Counted from the first letter of the stretch, positions 23,005 through 35,111 are shown. The stretch: DNA of 64,000 nucleotides from Cristatella mucedo (GCA_009760855.2 WPIO01000005.1:6538001-6602000), one strand, 5' to 3'. A program made the numbers and translations. Notes: a model not told the origin generated them from the letters alone.

Positions 23005-23540
23005 GGACTGATAGAATGAGAACCCGGGTGGGATGGTCTCGGAAATACAGCTACTGGAACAAGGTTTCCAATCCAGGTTTCGGTAAGCAGAAATGCATCT
23101 AGCTTCTCCTGGACCACCTGATCGCGGATCAGTAACCCCTTGGTTTTTAGCGAGCGGACATTTAGTAGGCGGAATTTAAGAGGCTGTCCGACAACTGGGC
23201 GACGGCGATGAGGTGGCTCGTATTCTCTACCGTTTGCGTCCGGCCCGGCGGACGCTGGCTCTTCGAATTTGAATTGGACCTTGGTAACGGCCGTGGGACG
23301 ACGTTTCACAACGTGCTGGGCTACAGCGGGTGGGTTACTACCGCGACAAGTAATATTTAGCGCTTTAATCTTACGAGTCGTAGGTTTGATAGCCGAGCTG
23401 TTGATGGGGCGAACGCAGGATGCAGGTAGGTTCTCACTGACCCGCCGGAGAAGGCCCGCCGGTAGGTATCGACTAATGGCGACATCGCATCTTATGCTAA
23501 GCAGGTCCTGTTTTGTGTAGCATATCCGAGGACAGCTCAT
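22860..23540 (-). pseudogene. LINE ORF2 N-terminus with first EN motifs
   Basis: After a basic, proline-rich leader of about 110 residues the frame reads LKFRLLNVRSLKTKG, the L-N-x-R-S-L motif, and DAFLLTETWIG, with the catalytic Glu of L-T-E-T-W. The remainder of the domain continues in the other frame from 23004. No separate ORF1 protein with zinc knuckles or an esterase was seen upstream; the element may start near 23670. Confidence 0.75.
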
Positions 23541-24359
23541 AAATAGTCACAGCGAAGATGGCAGCGGAATACCCGAAGGTATTACGGAGAAATCAAGTAA
23601 AGGTCCACACCAAGCTAGGAGTCGCCTGAGGCCGCTCTTTAGCGCGGGGCGAATCCTAGGCTCTCTGCAGTGATACTGGATAGAAGCTAACGAAGATTCG
23701 TCCTCTATAGTTTCTTGAACCTGATATTACAGATTTCTATTATGATTTTTTATAGAATAAGATCTACCTATTACGGAGTGTACTAGTGCCTCTAAAATAC
23801 CCGTCCACTGATGCTACGAGCAGAGTGTGCTTGTTATCATATTCAATGCTATGACTGAGCTATGATTGAATTCTTGAGTCATTCATCGGAATGCCACTGG
23901 AAGCTATTACCAACATGTAAGCACACTTGAACGGGTGTACACTAGTGGTATGTCAATGAGATCACATAGTAATTTTGCATAAAATCCTATGCTCGTAAAT
24001 TCCTCTTTTAGAAATACCGGTTCTAGGCAGACTTAGAAACACCAAGATTATTAATATGGTATTTCTTACACGGGGGCAGTTTTCTTAAAGCTAGCCGGAT
24101 TTTCTGGCATAAAATCTACAGCTGAGCAAAAATTCCTAACAAAATTTCATGCTGCCTAAGTTTAATAAAACTCCGTAACCAAACAAAAAGCCGACGAAAA
24201 CCGTCAGTTGGCGTAACAGTGACACTAAGCAAAGTCTCGGTTCACCATGATTCTCACTGACTGATGCATTGCAGCTGGAATTCGAGTGTACGGTAATTTT
24301 CGTTTGCTACGCTGATTGTTGAAGTACTAGTAATTCTTAAGTTATAGTTAAACAGTTGG

Positions 24360-25130
24360 ATTCAGAAAAGCGGATGGTACGATGCTTGGCCATGTGGGGG
24401 GCAGTAGATTATATAGGTCGGCTGGAGCCAAAGAATTAAGGGACCTGAAAGTGAGTGACAAAACCTCGAAGTCGATGCGTTGCTTGACTGGAAGCCAGTG
24501 CAGGTCGGCGAGAACTAGTGTGATGTGTCAACTACGACGCTTACGACAGGCGAACCTTACTGCAGAACTTTTGCACCAGCTGTAAGCTTCTGTTTGCACA
24601 GGCCGGTAGACCAGTAATGAATGAGTTACAGAAGTCAAGGCGGTATGTCCGAAATGCATGGTAAAATTTAGATTCAGCATTTATGACTAAAAAAGCTCAA
24701 ATTTTATTTTAGCAACGATATGTGGCGGAAAGTAATGAGAATTGACTGTGGAGCTAATGGGTCGTCCAATGAAAGATCAATTTGCAACATGAAACATAGA
24801 TTTCGTGCAGATTCAACAGGAGATATGCTGGCAGAGCCAATGTTGAGCGTTAGCTTTTCCAATTTCTGAATCAAAATTGGTTTGCCCATAACTAGCATGG
24901 TTTTATCATCGTTCAATTTAAGAAAGTTGGCTTCGATTCATGTGCGAATGTCATCAACGCATGCAGCAAGGAAACCGAGAGAGTTTGACATGCTTGAGAG
25001 TTGGGAGGGATCAAAGCAAAGGTACAACTGAGTGTTATCTGTATAGCATTGAAAGCCTAGATTGTGCTTGGAAATCACTCCGGCGTGGAATAAACACCTC
25101 ACTTCTCAAAGATTATTTGTGGAAACGAGA
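24360..25130 (-). mobile_element. LINE family B fragment, antisense
   Basis: Strong antisense similarity to the copies at 39.8-40.2 kb: the sequence at 24355-24400 matches 'ttggattccgaaaagcgagt', 24450-24500 matches 'aaagtgagtgacaaaacctt', then the GTGCAGGTCGGCGAGAA segment, and on to the LLVMGKPILIQKLEKLTLN region at 24890-24840. It is truncated on both sides; the tandem repeat starts immediately at about 25130. Confidence 0.65.
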
Positions 25131-25990
25131 GCTGTATAAAGGTTGAAATATTTTGGGAGGCTGGATGGCCTGATCATTTGAGGATATAGTAAGAAAACAC
25201 CAACACGAAGTCGCATGAAATTTTAAGGGTGAACGCGAAACACCATTAAATATAATGTGAATTAAAACTGTTGTTTCACGTATTTTTGGAAATGGCAGTT
25301 GTATTGCAGGTGGAATATGTTGGGATACTGCCTGGCCAGGGCATTTTTGGAGGCCATGGCGTGAGAAAATCCATTCATTGAGCAAGGAATTTAATTGGTA
25401 AACCGGGACAACTGTTTTCTAAAATGTGAAATCAAAACCGAAGTTACCAAATGTTTAGGGCAGCTGTATGGTAGTTCAACTATGCCGGGAGGCTGACAGG
25501 AGCGGGTCATTTTAAGCTGCAGCATTAGAACGCAAAAGCGCATTTACATTGATTTTGTTGGTATATCTGAATAGTTTCTTGCTATAATTTGCAATCAAAA
25601 CCGTATTGAGTGACGTTTTTTTCTGAAATGGCAGCTGTATAGCAGTAAGACTATTTAGGGCTGCCATTTAAAACGTAGCGTCTGAGGCCATAGCAAGAGA
25701 ACGCGAAGGCGGAATTGCATGAATTTTGTGGGTCAACTCGGCACAGTGTTTTCTATGAATCGGAATCGAAAGAAGTTTCGCGAAGCGTTTTTTTGGAAAT
25801 GGCAGCTGCATCACAGTTCAAATTTGTTAAACAGCTTACTGGCCCTGAGTATTTGAGGCCATAACACAAGGACGTGCAAGCGCAATTACACGAACTTTGG
25901 TGGGTAAAGCCGGCATACTGCTTTGTATGATATGAAATGAAAATGGCAGTGTCCTGTCGTTTATTTTGAAAGTGGATGGTGAGTGGCAGC
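25130..25990. repeat. diverged tandem repeat, about 170-bp unit, about five copies
   Basis: A phrase like 'tttgaggccatagcaagaga' recurs at about 25177, 25348, 25510, 25681 and 25852. Each copy is followed by a 'gcgcaattgcatgaattttg'-like phrase, then 'gtaaactcggcacagtgttt', 'gaaatcaaaaccgaagtt' and 'tttttggaaatggcagctgt'. The interval is 162-171 bases. Copies differ by substitutions and small indels but keep phase, so the array is real and old. It lies between two LINE fragments. Confidence 0.75.
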
Positions 25991-26159
25991 TCATTAGCTA
26001 TTCGTAGGACCCTAAGTACGCATAAGACATTTTACATCGATACAGCACTAGTGTTTTTAATATCGTTAAATCAAGAAATGTCGTTATTTCATTCCAAAGT
26101 AAGTTCCAGGTTTACAGAGCTGACGAATTATTGACAGGATCTTCCAAAGATTTGAGGTT

Positions 26160-27480
26160 GGTTAGAAACACAACTAAGCAGCTTGATTCAAAAGAGCTGG
26201 CGGTAAGAGGCTACGCTTGATTCGGGAGAAGTTCCGATAGGTAGGCTGGAGAAAAAGAAAGTAGTGACCTAAAGTGAGTGAAAAGAAAATCTTGAAGTTT
26301 ATGTAGTGATTGATGAAGAGCAAGTACTGGTTGATGAGATCGGTAAGAAGTGACATGATGCGGAAAAAATGTGGCGTTCACGACGGACAAGCCTTGTTGC
26401 AGAGTTTTGCACCAAGTGTATGAGGGTTTTTGCAATGGCCATAAGATCTTTGAGCATTGAGTTAGAGAATTCGAGACTAGTTTCACAAATAAAAGGCAAC
26501 ACTTGGATGTGGTATCCAAGCCTAAGAAGACCAAATGTTTATGCAATTTTAAGTAGCTGAAAGTAGGCAGATTTGACCATGGAGCAGATGTGGTCGTCTA
26601 GTGAAAGGTCTTTTTGGAACAGTGCACATATACTTCATGCACATGGTTTTAGTTAATGCTAAGAATGAGCCAATTTTGAGGGTATGGTTTTCCAATTTCT
26701 GAAAACCACCACATACGCCCATTGCTAGTAATTTGGTTTTTATTGTTATTCAGTCTGAGTAAGTTTGCTGCCATTCATGTGAGAATTTCCGCAATAGATG
26801 CAGCATTGAGGCGTTGAGCAAGCTTGAGCTGCTTAAAGGCAGGCAGAGTTCGACTTCAAGGTTTTATCACTCACTTATAGGCTCGTTCATCCTTTGCCTC
26901 CTGCCTACCTATCGGATCTCCTCCCCACCAGGGTGAGCATTGTACCACCCGCTTTCCGGAATCTAATTGTTCAACTATACCTCGTAAAAACCTCAAATCC
27001 TTTGGAGAGCGTACCTTTAGTTCGTATGCTCCCAAAGCCTGGAACTCCCGGCTTGTATTACGACATCTCCTGACTTGACCAAATTTAAGAAGAACTAAAA
27101 CCGCACCTATTTATGAGAGCATTTAGTGGGTCCCTGTGATTCTTTTTTATGTGCTTATGCGGGCTGACATCGTGCATGCTGTCGCTGTGCTCTTGTCACC
27201 CCTAACCATGTTATTGCTGTTGCTTATTGCACGTGATACCACTAACCATTCGATCGTGCTTCGTTTGCAGCAAATGTAAAGCACCTAGTAAGAGATTAAT
27301 TTCTGTGTGGGTGCTTTATTAAGTGTAGTGTTATTATTATTAAGGGATCAAAGCACTGATTCAGCTGAGTGTCATCTGTATGAAATGAAAGAACGGATTG
27401 GTAATGTAAAATATATTATTAAGAAGTAGGGTTTACAGTTTGGAAAGGAAGTAGGACCAGGTCAGTAAACGGCCAACACA
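26160..27480 (-). mobile_element. LINE family B copy, antisense, interrupted by another LINE
   Basis: The antisense copy runs from a PAYLSELLPNQ segment near 26210 through LQNSATRLV- and ATFFPHH-type sequence to the M-A-A-N-F-L segment near 26770. It breaks near 26838 and resumes at about 27346 with 'ggatcaaagc' and 'agctgagtgtcatctgtat', the sequence that follows directly in the copy at 25010-25040. The interruption is the plus-strand LINE at 26838-27346. Confidence 0.65.
26838..27346 (+). mobile_element. 5'-truncated LINE family B 3' end, nested insertion
   Basis: The plus-strand sequence starts in the R-I-D-F-K-x-L-S-L-T segment and continues through LPPAYRISSPP-like and W-N-S-like coding remains. 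It then covers the 3' untranslated block ending 'agcaaatgtaaagcaccta', 'agagattaatttctgtgtgg' and a short TTA-repeat tail. It splits an older copy of the same family lying in the opposite direction. Confidence 0.7.
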
Positions 27481-30400
27481 AATGGCTTTCATGACCTGAA
27501 CAGTCATCAATGTGAAATTTACACAATTCCAATGAGAAAAAACACTTACGAGTTCTTTTTGGTTCGCAGCTCGTCAATAAAACGAGCAATGAATAGAAAC
27601 TAACTACTTCATATGCTATTTATAACAAATGAACACACATTCAGAAGTCAGTAGTCCAGTTATGTTCAGGACTACAATTTATTTCACTTTTAAGGCCAGC
27701 TGCCGAATTAATTTCGTGTTATATATCCGTTATATTTACCTTGCTAGTATTGTTGAAAACTGAGCAACGCGAAGTGGAAGTGCTCACGGTGCTTTTCCGC
27801 ATAATACAATATTGTCATGTATCGCAATGATCATTAAGTATATGCTCTCTAACGAACATCCTGCAGTGTATTCACCGTGAATCCTAACCTCAGTCTAAAG
27901 CGACTCACCTGGTTTTTGCATTGAGATCGCCTAGCAAGCCCCATATCAACTATTAACTTCAACCGAAGCTGTTCCAAACCAGATTTTCCGTTGGAGTAAA
28001 ATACTAGTTCATTCGTTTCACTTAATGGTCTTCTGTATCGATGGTACGCCAAGGCACCATCTTGAACCCTTGCACCAGACAGATTGTTGAACATTTTCAA
28101 AGCTACTCGAGCTTGCGAACTCGTGATCTCAAGAGTGATAAATTGTTTTTTGAGACCCAGTTTCATGTAAAATGATGGTATCACGACTTTCTAATAGACA
28201 ACGAGTAACTATCCACTGCATTGCGGTTTCCAACAAAACTTAGACTGTCGTAGACAGCCCAGCCTGCTGTAGTGCTTCTGGCAGTTCATTCAGTCCCGAA
28301 GCAAATATAGCAAGGAAACCATGTTAGTCAAAACACCATAGAAACCCAGATGGAAGGCGGCAATTTTTGTGAAGTCTCTGATGAATCCCCGTTAAGCTTG
28401 TCATAGCTCAAGGTGCCTACGGGGGTATTGATCCTGTGGTTTTCCTCATAAGGGTGAACCTAATGAGCTAGCTGAACACAGGGAATAGCTCACACTGAGA
28501 GCAACAAGGCTCTAAGGCTTCCGGATGATCTGTCAATGAAGAGAAGTCACTCCCTCTAGATACATGATTGTCTTTTGGCCACTAACAGACAGTCACACTG
28601 TGGCCAAAGAAGATTTTTGTGCCCGACTGAAAAACTGGAGGAGGCTTGAAACACTTAAAGTGATGTCTGAATTGTCCACTTTAATTAAGCAAGTTATACT
28701 GCTTCAGTTAGACGTCGAAAGATCAGCACTATACTTGGCTTTATCTCAGCTCAAGTTGCCTAGGTCTTTTTGCGTACGTATGGCTTTCGTTCTTCAGCAC
28801 CACCACTAAAGCTGTCGTCTGAATAGACTTGTTTCATAATCTCCGACTCGCAGCAAGTTTTGAGCATTTCTGATCTCATTTCGTATGAGTGTTGATCGGG
28901 AGACGTGGCGTTGGGGAGATAGATAAAAGAAGTTCAGTGTACATGACAGCAGCATTCTCGCGAGTACGATGTCGAATAGTCGAATAGTACGAATAGTCGA
29001 AGGTGCACAAGCTGTATTTGATAGAGTGATCAGTGGGTTTCAGCGAAGTTCTTGGAATAGCAAACATCTCGGCCCGTTTCCCTATACAAATTTTTTACAA
29101 AACAGCGATTTAATCTTTAAAAATAAATACTTAATTATTAACCGAATAATTGATATTTAACAAGTCACTAACAATTTTATAATATTCAAATGGAAGCCAA
29201 AGTTTCTATCTTAGTTTCCATCGCTTTTTCACAATTCCTGGAGGTGAAATAAGGTGCCCAACTTTCATCGTGATCCCTTAAAGGCAGGAAGAAATATGTT
29301 TTGCAAGCTTAAAATATCGTAGCTGGTGCTTTCACGGAGTTTGCTTTGCCGTAGTCCGGGTAAATAACCTATTTAGGCAACTCGAACTAAACTGAACTGA
29401 CTGGCTTAAGGTTCCAAAACTTAAGCTTCTATATACGGAACACTTTATGGAATAATTTATTTTGCTATATATTACTGAAAAGAGTTAGCAAGGAATAAAT
29501 AATGATTTTTTTGTATTATTGAGATGACCAGGATCAGTGATCAATACCCTTGTACGCTGACTTTGTTTACTTGTTAATAATAACGGTAGCTACGGGTCAT
29601 ACTAAACTGTTTCAAATTTGTATGCAAGTTAGAGCTTGATTCCAGTATTATTTATTGGCGTGATCGCTTCAATCAAATACATGCAGTAAAAAGGCTTGAA
29701 ATTGAATTGAGTTAAATCAAGGCCTATGGCCATATCTGAATCTGAAATGCTTTGGAAAATAAATAAACATACACTGTATTGCTGTCTAGGTTAGAAAGTC
29801 AAAGTTAGCACTCAATAACTCAGATGATCTATATAGTAGAGACATGGAATATTGGAGAATATAACTCATATGTAGGAAGAATGGAAACAAAACAATTTTT
29901 TGCAAGGTGAATTGACTGCGGTCCTTGTGTGTAAATTAGTCGCTGGAATGCCGGTGAAACTCTGGCAAAACAGTTTTGAAATAAAAACTTATACTCACCA
30001 CAGTCACAGATAATGTTTGACACAAGTGGTAAATCTGTGCTGTTAAGAAATCTTAGAATTAGCCTACCTGACACATGCATTATTGATGTACATAAAAGCT
30101 GCACGCACACTCTATCGCTGCACCTGTAGCAGAGTAGCTTTCAAGCTAATCTGAGGTCGAGGTTATTCAATGATGGCTATGATTGGTCTTCTATCTGCGA
30201 TCCATAGCATTCGAGATTGAGAAGCTGGCTAGTCATGATCGGGAATACTTAGAAAAGTAGGCTGCTCACCTGGATTGAGGCGTTTGGGTTGCAAGTAATG
30301 ATATTCTTATGAATTTCTTTGTACCGAGTTCTTCGCAATAGCTTATTTGGTTGGTCCCGAAGGCAGGAAAAAGTCTGATATAAAACCAAACCAGACTAAA

Positions 30401-30945
30401 ATGCACTTTGCGTCTTCAAAAAGCGGGTACCTGACAGATGAACTGTTGTGCAAGCTGATGTATTGAAATGAGAAGCTTAAAATGTTAATAGCCAGGAATG
30501 CTGTTCTAAATAATGAATTTATCAGCAAGTAAATTTGTGCGTGCATTGGTATTTTACTGATGATTTTAAAAGTCACAAGTCAATATAAATAAATGTTTTT
30601 TATAGTGAAACAAACAATCAAGCTCACTTCGAAAGAGCTTAGTTTTTTCATAAATATTTCGAATTATACAAAAGTGACTTTCCATGAATGATCACACTTT
30701 TAGTGGTACTAGCAGTGGTTTCGACTTGTTTAGCAAAACTTAAAAAAGCTATTTTCACATTGATAAGTAGGCAACCTTCATAAGGTACTAAGCTTGTGAT
30801 TTATGTAGCTGGGATAATGAGTCTGATCTTAATTTTCTATATGAAAACTATTACCAACATAATGATAACTAAAAACTGACTGTAGAGCTCTCTTCTATAG
30901 AAGCAGTTAAGTTAAACAATGAAATCCGTTAATTCTTTATTGTAG
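27481..30945. other. intron sequence, nothing firmly assigned
   Basis: Open frames at 27849-28184 (minus) and 28564-28809 (plus) are the longest and have fairly protein-like composition, but I recognise no domain. One or more missing exons of the macroglobulin bait region may be here, since the 30946 exon needs a phase-1 predecessor. A short repeat of cgaatagt units lies at about 28970-29000. Confidence 0.3.
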
Positions 30946-31141
30946 GACAATCCAAACTTAGTGAGAGGAATGATCGTGAGTTTAAACACCCGGATATCTT
31001 GAAAGTGGTTACGGAAGCGGTCACTGGTATACCAGAAAATAATGCAGAGGTGAAATACGACCCGCCGCAGCAAGATGAAACCTACGACGCCAGTACTGAT
31101 GGAGCTCAGCAGTTGCTAATGGGTACCTGGTTTTTCCACCA
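30946..31141 (+). CDS. A2M-like gene exon: variable bait-like segment
   Basis: The exon has acceptor tctttattgtag and donor gtaagt, starts with 2 bases and ends with 2 (CA). Its only open frame reads from QSKLSERNDREFKHPDILKV to AQQLLMGTWFFH. The middle is hydrophilic, acidic and proline/glutamine-rich, as expected for the family's variable bait or anaphylatoxin-position segment. It sits between the 'A-V-D-x-s' region and the MG7 strand. The CA at its end joins T in the next exon to make the His of H-H-E-T-D. No di-basic convertase site is seen. Confidence 0.6.
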
Positions 31142-31888
31142 GTAAGTGGACCAAAACCATATAGTTGCCGATCACCTGCTTACCATGGTCGAAAGCAATT
31201 GGTTTGATGCTTGTTTTACGATTTACATACAAGTGCATTTTAGAGTATGCTATCTCAAATTTTAGACCGGAATAGATATGTCATTAAAAAGAAACTAATA
31301 TCTGTCAGAGTTTAAAGTATTTGTGTGTCGCAAATCCTCCAGGGATTGATCTAGTATAAGAACGAAGGCATATGATGTAAATACACAGGGAGTAAGGCAT
31401 CCAGAGGTTAGGCTTCGTATCATGTCCAAGCATATATAGGTTGAACTAGGATTTTGAGTAACTGTATGCATTTCTGGAACAAGGTGGGCACACTCACGTT
31501 TAAAAGAGACCAATAAAATCAAGTTTAATAGTTACTAGACTCTTTTGAAAGTACCTTAACTTTGAATTGGTACTCAGAACTTGAAAAATCATCGAAGTAT
31601 TGAATCACAAAGCAATTGAAAAAAGAGCAAAGTATACTTTAATGAAGACAGAACATTGCAAGACGGGAACCTTATCTTTCCTCTTATATTTTCTACTTCC
31701 AAGAATGCTCACGAGTAAGGAAATGTGATGAAAAAATACCTCTCAGGTTTTATATTTTGAATTTTTCAGCCTGTCCTTTCACTTTAATCTTATTTTTAAC
31801 ATCGCTATAAACGCAACAGCATAAGTAATGTATAAAGTAAGTGCGATTAAATTGATCAGGTCAATAATAAAATTAATATATAATGGAA

Positions 31889-32178
<290 letters not shown>

Positions 32179-32439
32179 GGTAGTTGATTCATATGGTATC
32201 CTAAAGGAAACATAATACAGAAATGTATGCTTGTTTAGGTTTGGAGTATTGGTCCCTTGGACTTTTTTATTTGCAACTTAAACTTTACTTAAAATCTCGT
32301 CCCCTACATCATAGACGGGCCTAAAGCCTTTTATAATCTGCAACAATTAGCTAAGATGGCTCTGCTGCAGGTCCAGGTGAAAATCTTAGTTATGAAAAGG
32401 CCAGGATTTTATGAGGGATGTCAAGCTGGCTGATCTTGG

Positions 32440-33420
32440 CACGCCTCATAATGATAAGAATGATAAAAATAACACACTTGATAAAGCATCCTCAGAGAAC
32501 TCAATATTTTTCTTGGCACTTTACATTTGCTGATACAGAAACACGATCTACTGGTTAGCAGTAGCATGCTCAATAAACAGCAGGAATACAACAAGTAGGG
32601 GTTACATGCACAGGGTCAGCATGCATGTGAGGTTAGTGGCAGCATGCACAGTGTCAGCTTGCATGAGCACATAAAGGACGAATCACAGGGACCCACTAAA
32701 TACTGTCATAAATATGTGTTTTTTAATTTCTTTTTAAATTTGGTCAAGTCAGGGGATGTCGTGACGCAATTCGGGAGTGAGTTCCAGGCTTTAGAAGCAT
32801 ACGAACTGAATGCACGGTCTTCAAGGGATTTGAGGTTTGTATGAGGTATAGGTAAGCACTTAAATTCCGAAAGCAGGTGGTTCGATGCTCAGCCTGTTTG
32901 GGTAGTAGGTCTGATAGGTAAGCTGAAGCCAGAGAATAAAGGCACCTAGAAGTGGGCGAAAAAACCGTCGAAGTCGATGATATGCTTCACTGGTAGCCGG
33001 TGCAGGTCGGCCAGAATTGGTCTGATGTGGTAACAGTGACGCTCACACAAGACAAGCCTGGTTGCAGAGTTTTGCACCAGCTGTAAGTGCCTGATTGCGC
33101 TGGCCGGTAGACCAGCAAGCTGTGAGTTGCAGAAGTCAAGACAGGATTTCACAAATCCACGGATCAATTTAGATGAGTTTATCGCTGTCTAAGCAGGCCA
33201 GAATTTTAGCAATGATATGGGCCAAAAGTAGGCAGACTTGACTGTGGAGCTGTTGTGGTCGTCTAACGAAAGGTCATTTTGGAACATGACACCTAGATAC
33301 GACCTACAGTATTCCTCATATGTTTGTCGATGGACAGCCAGTCCTGATCTTTTTTATGCTTTTTTTTAAGCTTGAGCTCAGTAGACGTAGCTAGGTTAAT
33401 GTCTGGTAAACCTTAGGTCG
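32440..33420 (-). mobile_element. LINE family B copy with 3' end, antisense
   Basis: The 3' tail is visible at 32445-32530 ('acttgataaagcatcctcag', 'agaactcaatatttttcttg', 'gcactttacatttgctg'). The 3' UTR block and coding remains follow, including minus-strand FCNSQLAGLPASAIRHLQLV at 33140-33080. It is truncated near 33420, where sequence is poorly conserved. Confidence 0.7.
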
Positions 33421-33659
33421 CGTGGGCGAGTGCGAACAGTTGACGCATTGGAACCCTAGCAATCAATTGCAGACGATGGTGGATACTAATCGAGCCGCTG
33501 GCCGTAATAGTAATTGATGCCAGGTCTGTGTGGGCGTACTGTTCCGTACCATCGTGCATGTTCATAATTTTCCAAAGGCCTTTAAATGCTATATTAGAAG
33601 CCACTTCGATTGCTACGAAATTGGCTATCTCCTCTTAAAAGCTGCGATGCTGAAAGAGA

Positions 33660-33772
33660 TTACATATATCTTGCAGCGGGCAATCCTATATTACCCACTG
33701 CAGGGCTTGAACCCACGAAAGGGCTCTGGAAGAGTTAGCTCATTAACCCTAGGCTAAGACTCAGGGAAACAA
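33660..33772 (-). mobile_element. tRNA-derived SINE, family 2
   Basis: Read on the minus strand, a box-A-like 'cttagcctagggttaatgag' is followed by box B GGGTTCAAGCCC and then 'tgcagtgggtaatataggat'. The same downstream phrase occurs after box B in the plus-strand copies at 37.5 and 42.6 kb. Confidence 0.55.
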
Positions 33773-34039
33773 TAATCACAATGATAGGATGGTGGCATAA
33801 CGCCCTCAGAGAAGCAAATCTCTTTCTGGGCGATATACATTTTCTGTAAAGAAAGCATGTCATTATGGTTAGTGATAATAAGCACAGCATAACCGAACAT
33901 AAGCACTCAAGCGACAATGCCAATTGCCTTGGCAAATGCTGTGAGGAGCAGGTCTGTTTTTATCTTCCTATGAAACATAATCAATTTAGCGAAAATCTTG
34001 ACGCCATTAGAGAATTGAATTCAAGGCTGTAAGAGTATA

Positions 34040-34330
34040 AGGACTGAAGGCAAGATCCCCAAAGGATCTGAGGTTGGTTTGAGGTAATGCTTAGCGACTT
34101 GACTGAGAGGAATAAGTGGTACGATGCCTGGTCTGATTCGGAAGTAGTTCTGATAGGTTGGCCTGTGATAGAGAATGAAAGGACCTTGACTCGATCTATT
34201 ACCTAAGTCGAAAAGCTGCTTGATGAGGAGCCAATGCAGGTCGGTAAGAAGTTGATTAATTGGGCACTGGCCACGCTTATAACAGAAAAACGTAGCTGCA
34301 GAGTTTTGAACCAAGAGCGAGGCAATAGTC
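34040..34330 (-). mobile_element. short LINE family B fragment, antisense
   Basis: Minus-strand frame 34314-34021 begins MVQNSAATFFCYKRGQC and continues with CPINQLLTDLHWLLIKQL, equivalent to V-Q-N-S-A-A-R-L-V and L-L-x-D-L-H-W-L-P-V-K-Q of better copies. It lies just upstream of the 34567 exon. Confidence 0.65.
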
Positions 34331-34566
34331 GCATCACTACTATTTATCTAACTTTTCTGGACATCTAAGTATTTTTCTACACGGTTAAAGCAGTGAACTT
34401 CTGAAATTCACTAATGATCTAACCCACTATAACCTCTGCTGCTATTCCTAAAATGTGTCTTTATCGAGAATTCAATGAGCAATAAACACTTAATCGTGAA
34501 ATAATTCTTCACAAAATCCTTAATCTTTTTGGTATGAAACAGACATACTGAAACTTAAAACGACAG

Positions 34567-34636
34567 TCATGAAACCGATGCCACCATCGCAGGCCTCTGT
34601 TTCTTCCAGATTGAGATCAATGGAACAGGTGGCGAA
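34567..34636 (+). CDS. A2M-like gene exon: entry to MG7
   Basis: The exon begins after aaacgacag with one base (T) completing a His codon with the previous exon, and has 23 further codons to the donor gtaagc. It reads HETDATIAGLCFFQIEING then T-G-G-E. The strand L-C-F-F-Q-I-E-I-N-G-T-G-G takes the place of the family's E-T-W-L-W-x-x-v-x-x-x-x-G. The usual Glu-Thr-Trp-Leu-Trp is not conserved. It ends in phase 0, but the next strong exon (36520) starts needing two bases, so a micro-exon such as 35077-35111 is required. Confidence 0.55.
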
Positions 34637-34820
34637 GTAAGCAATATTACTCACTCTTAATTTTACTGCAATCCTTTTGAAATATTCTTTAAGCTGTTAA
34701 TTGAATCTGTTGTAATAAGTTTCTCCGCTAGCTACCCAACGCTTGAAATTATGACAGCAGTCTATCGTTTAATTGAAAAGACTTTTCCATGCAATATTTG
34801 TCAGATCTATTTTATATAAT

Positions 34821-34955
34821 ATATAATTCATTTATATAGAGCCCCAAGAGAACTTAATCTCTATTCAGGCGCTTCACATATGCCTCGGGGCTCGAGCCCA
34901 CGACCTTAGTCAGACCTTGGTCGGGGCGAGCACCTTAACCACTAGGCCAAACCCT
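34821..34955 (-). mobile_element. tRNA-derived SINE, family 1
   Basis: On the minus strand a box-A-like 'ggtttggcctagtggttaag' is followed by box B GGGCTCGAGCCCC. The tail then reads 'gaagcgcctgaatagagatt', 'aagttctcttggggctctat' and 'ataaatgaattatatat'. It is nearly the same as the copy at 42708-42860. Confidence 0.75.
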
Positions 34956-35076
34956 ATATTCTGTATTACGTATTATGCCTTTATTTTATATGGGATGATT
35001 TTTAAATTCATTTGTGTAAATTGATTGCCTTTCCACAGACCAAACTTTGTACTTTTACGTATTGTTATTCTTTTAG

Positions 35077-35111
35077 GAGTTAGGCAATTTTAATAACTTT
35101 GAGTTCCGTAC
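35077..35111 (+). CDS. A2M-like gene, speculative 35-base micro-exon
   Basis: A strong acceptor (tattgttattcttttag) precedes 35 bases reading ELGNFNNFEFR plus two bases, then gtatga. Entering in phase 0 and leaving in phase 2, it exactly repairs the mismatch between the exons at 34567 and 36520. The protein match is not informative and many random micro-exons could do the same. A better-scoring donor (gtacgt) four bases upstream would leave the wrong phase. Confidence 0.25.

Larger units (their letters stand above)
20195..23670 (-). mobile_element. near full-length CR1/L2-like LINE (family A), inactive
   Basis: This GC-richer element lies antisense in the intron between 16285 and 30946. Its second open reading frame can be followed on the minus strand from about 23540 to 20380: a basic N-terminal region, an AP-like endonuclease, a reverse transcriptase with intact Y-A-D-D, and the characteristic C-terminal R-x-W-N-S-L-P region. 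The frame is broken at least three times: between the EN N-terminus and core near 22990, near 21740 and near 21500, plus a TAG just before the C-V-P-Q-G-S motif. No terminal repeat tail was identified. CR1, L2 and Daphne-type clades share these motifs, and the exact clade would need a tree. Confidence 0.8.

Noticed and set aside
25130-25990. CRISPR-like array
   Set aside because: The whole unit repeats with divergence; there are no short identical repeats with unique spacers, and the genome is eukaryotic.
26160-27480. Twin-primed (5'-inverted) single LINE insertion
   Set aside because: Both parts contain the same segment of the element, and the antisense copy resumes after the sense copy, so a nested second insertion explains it better.
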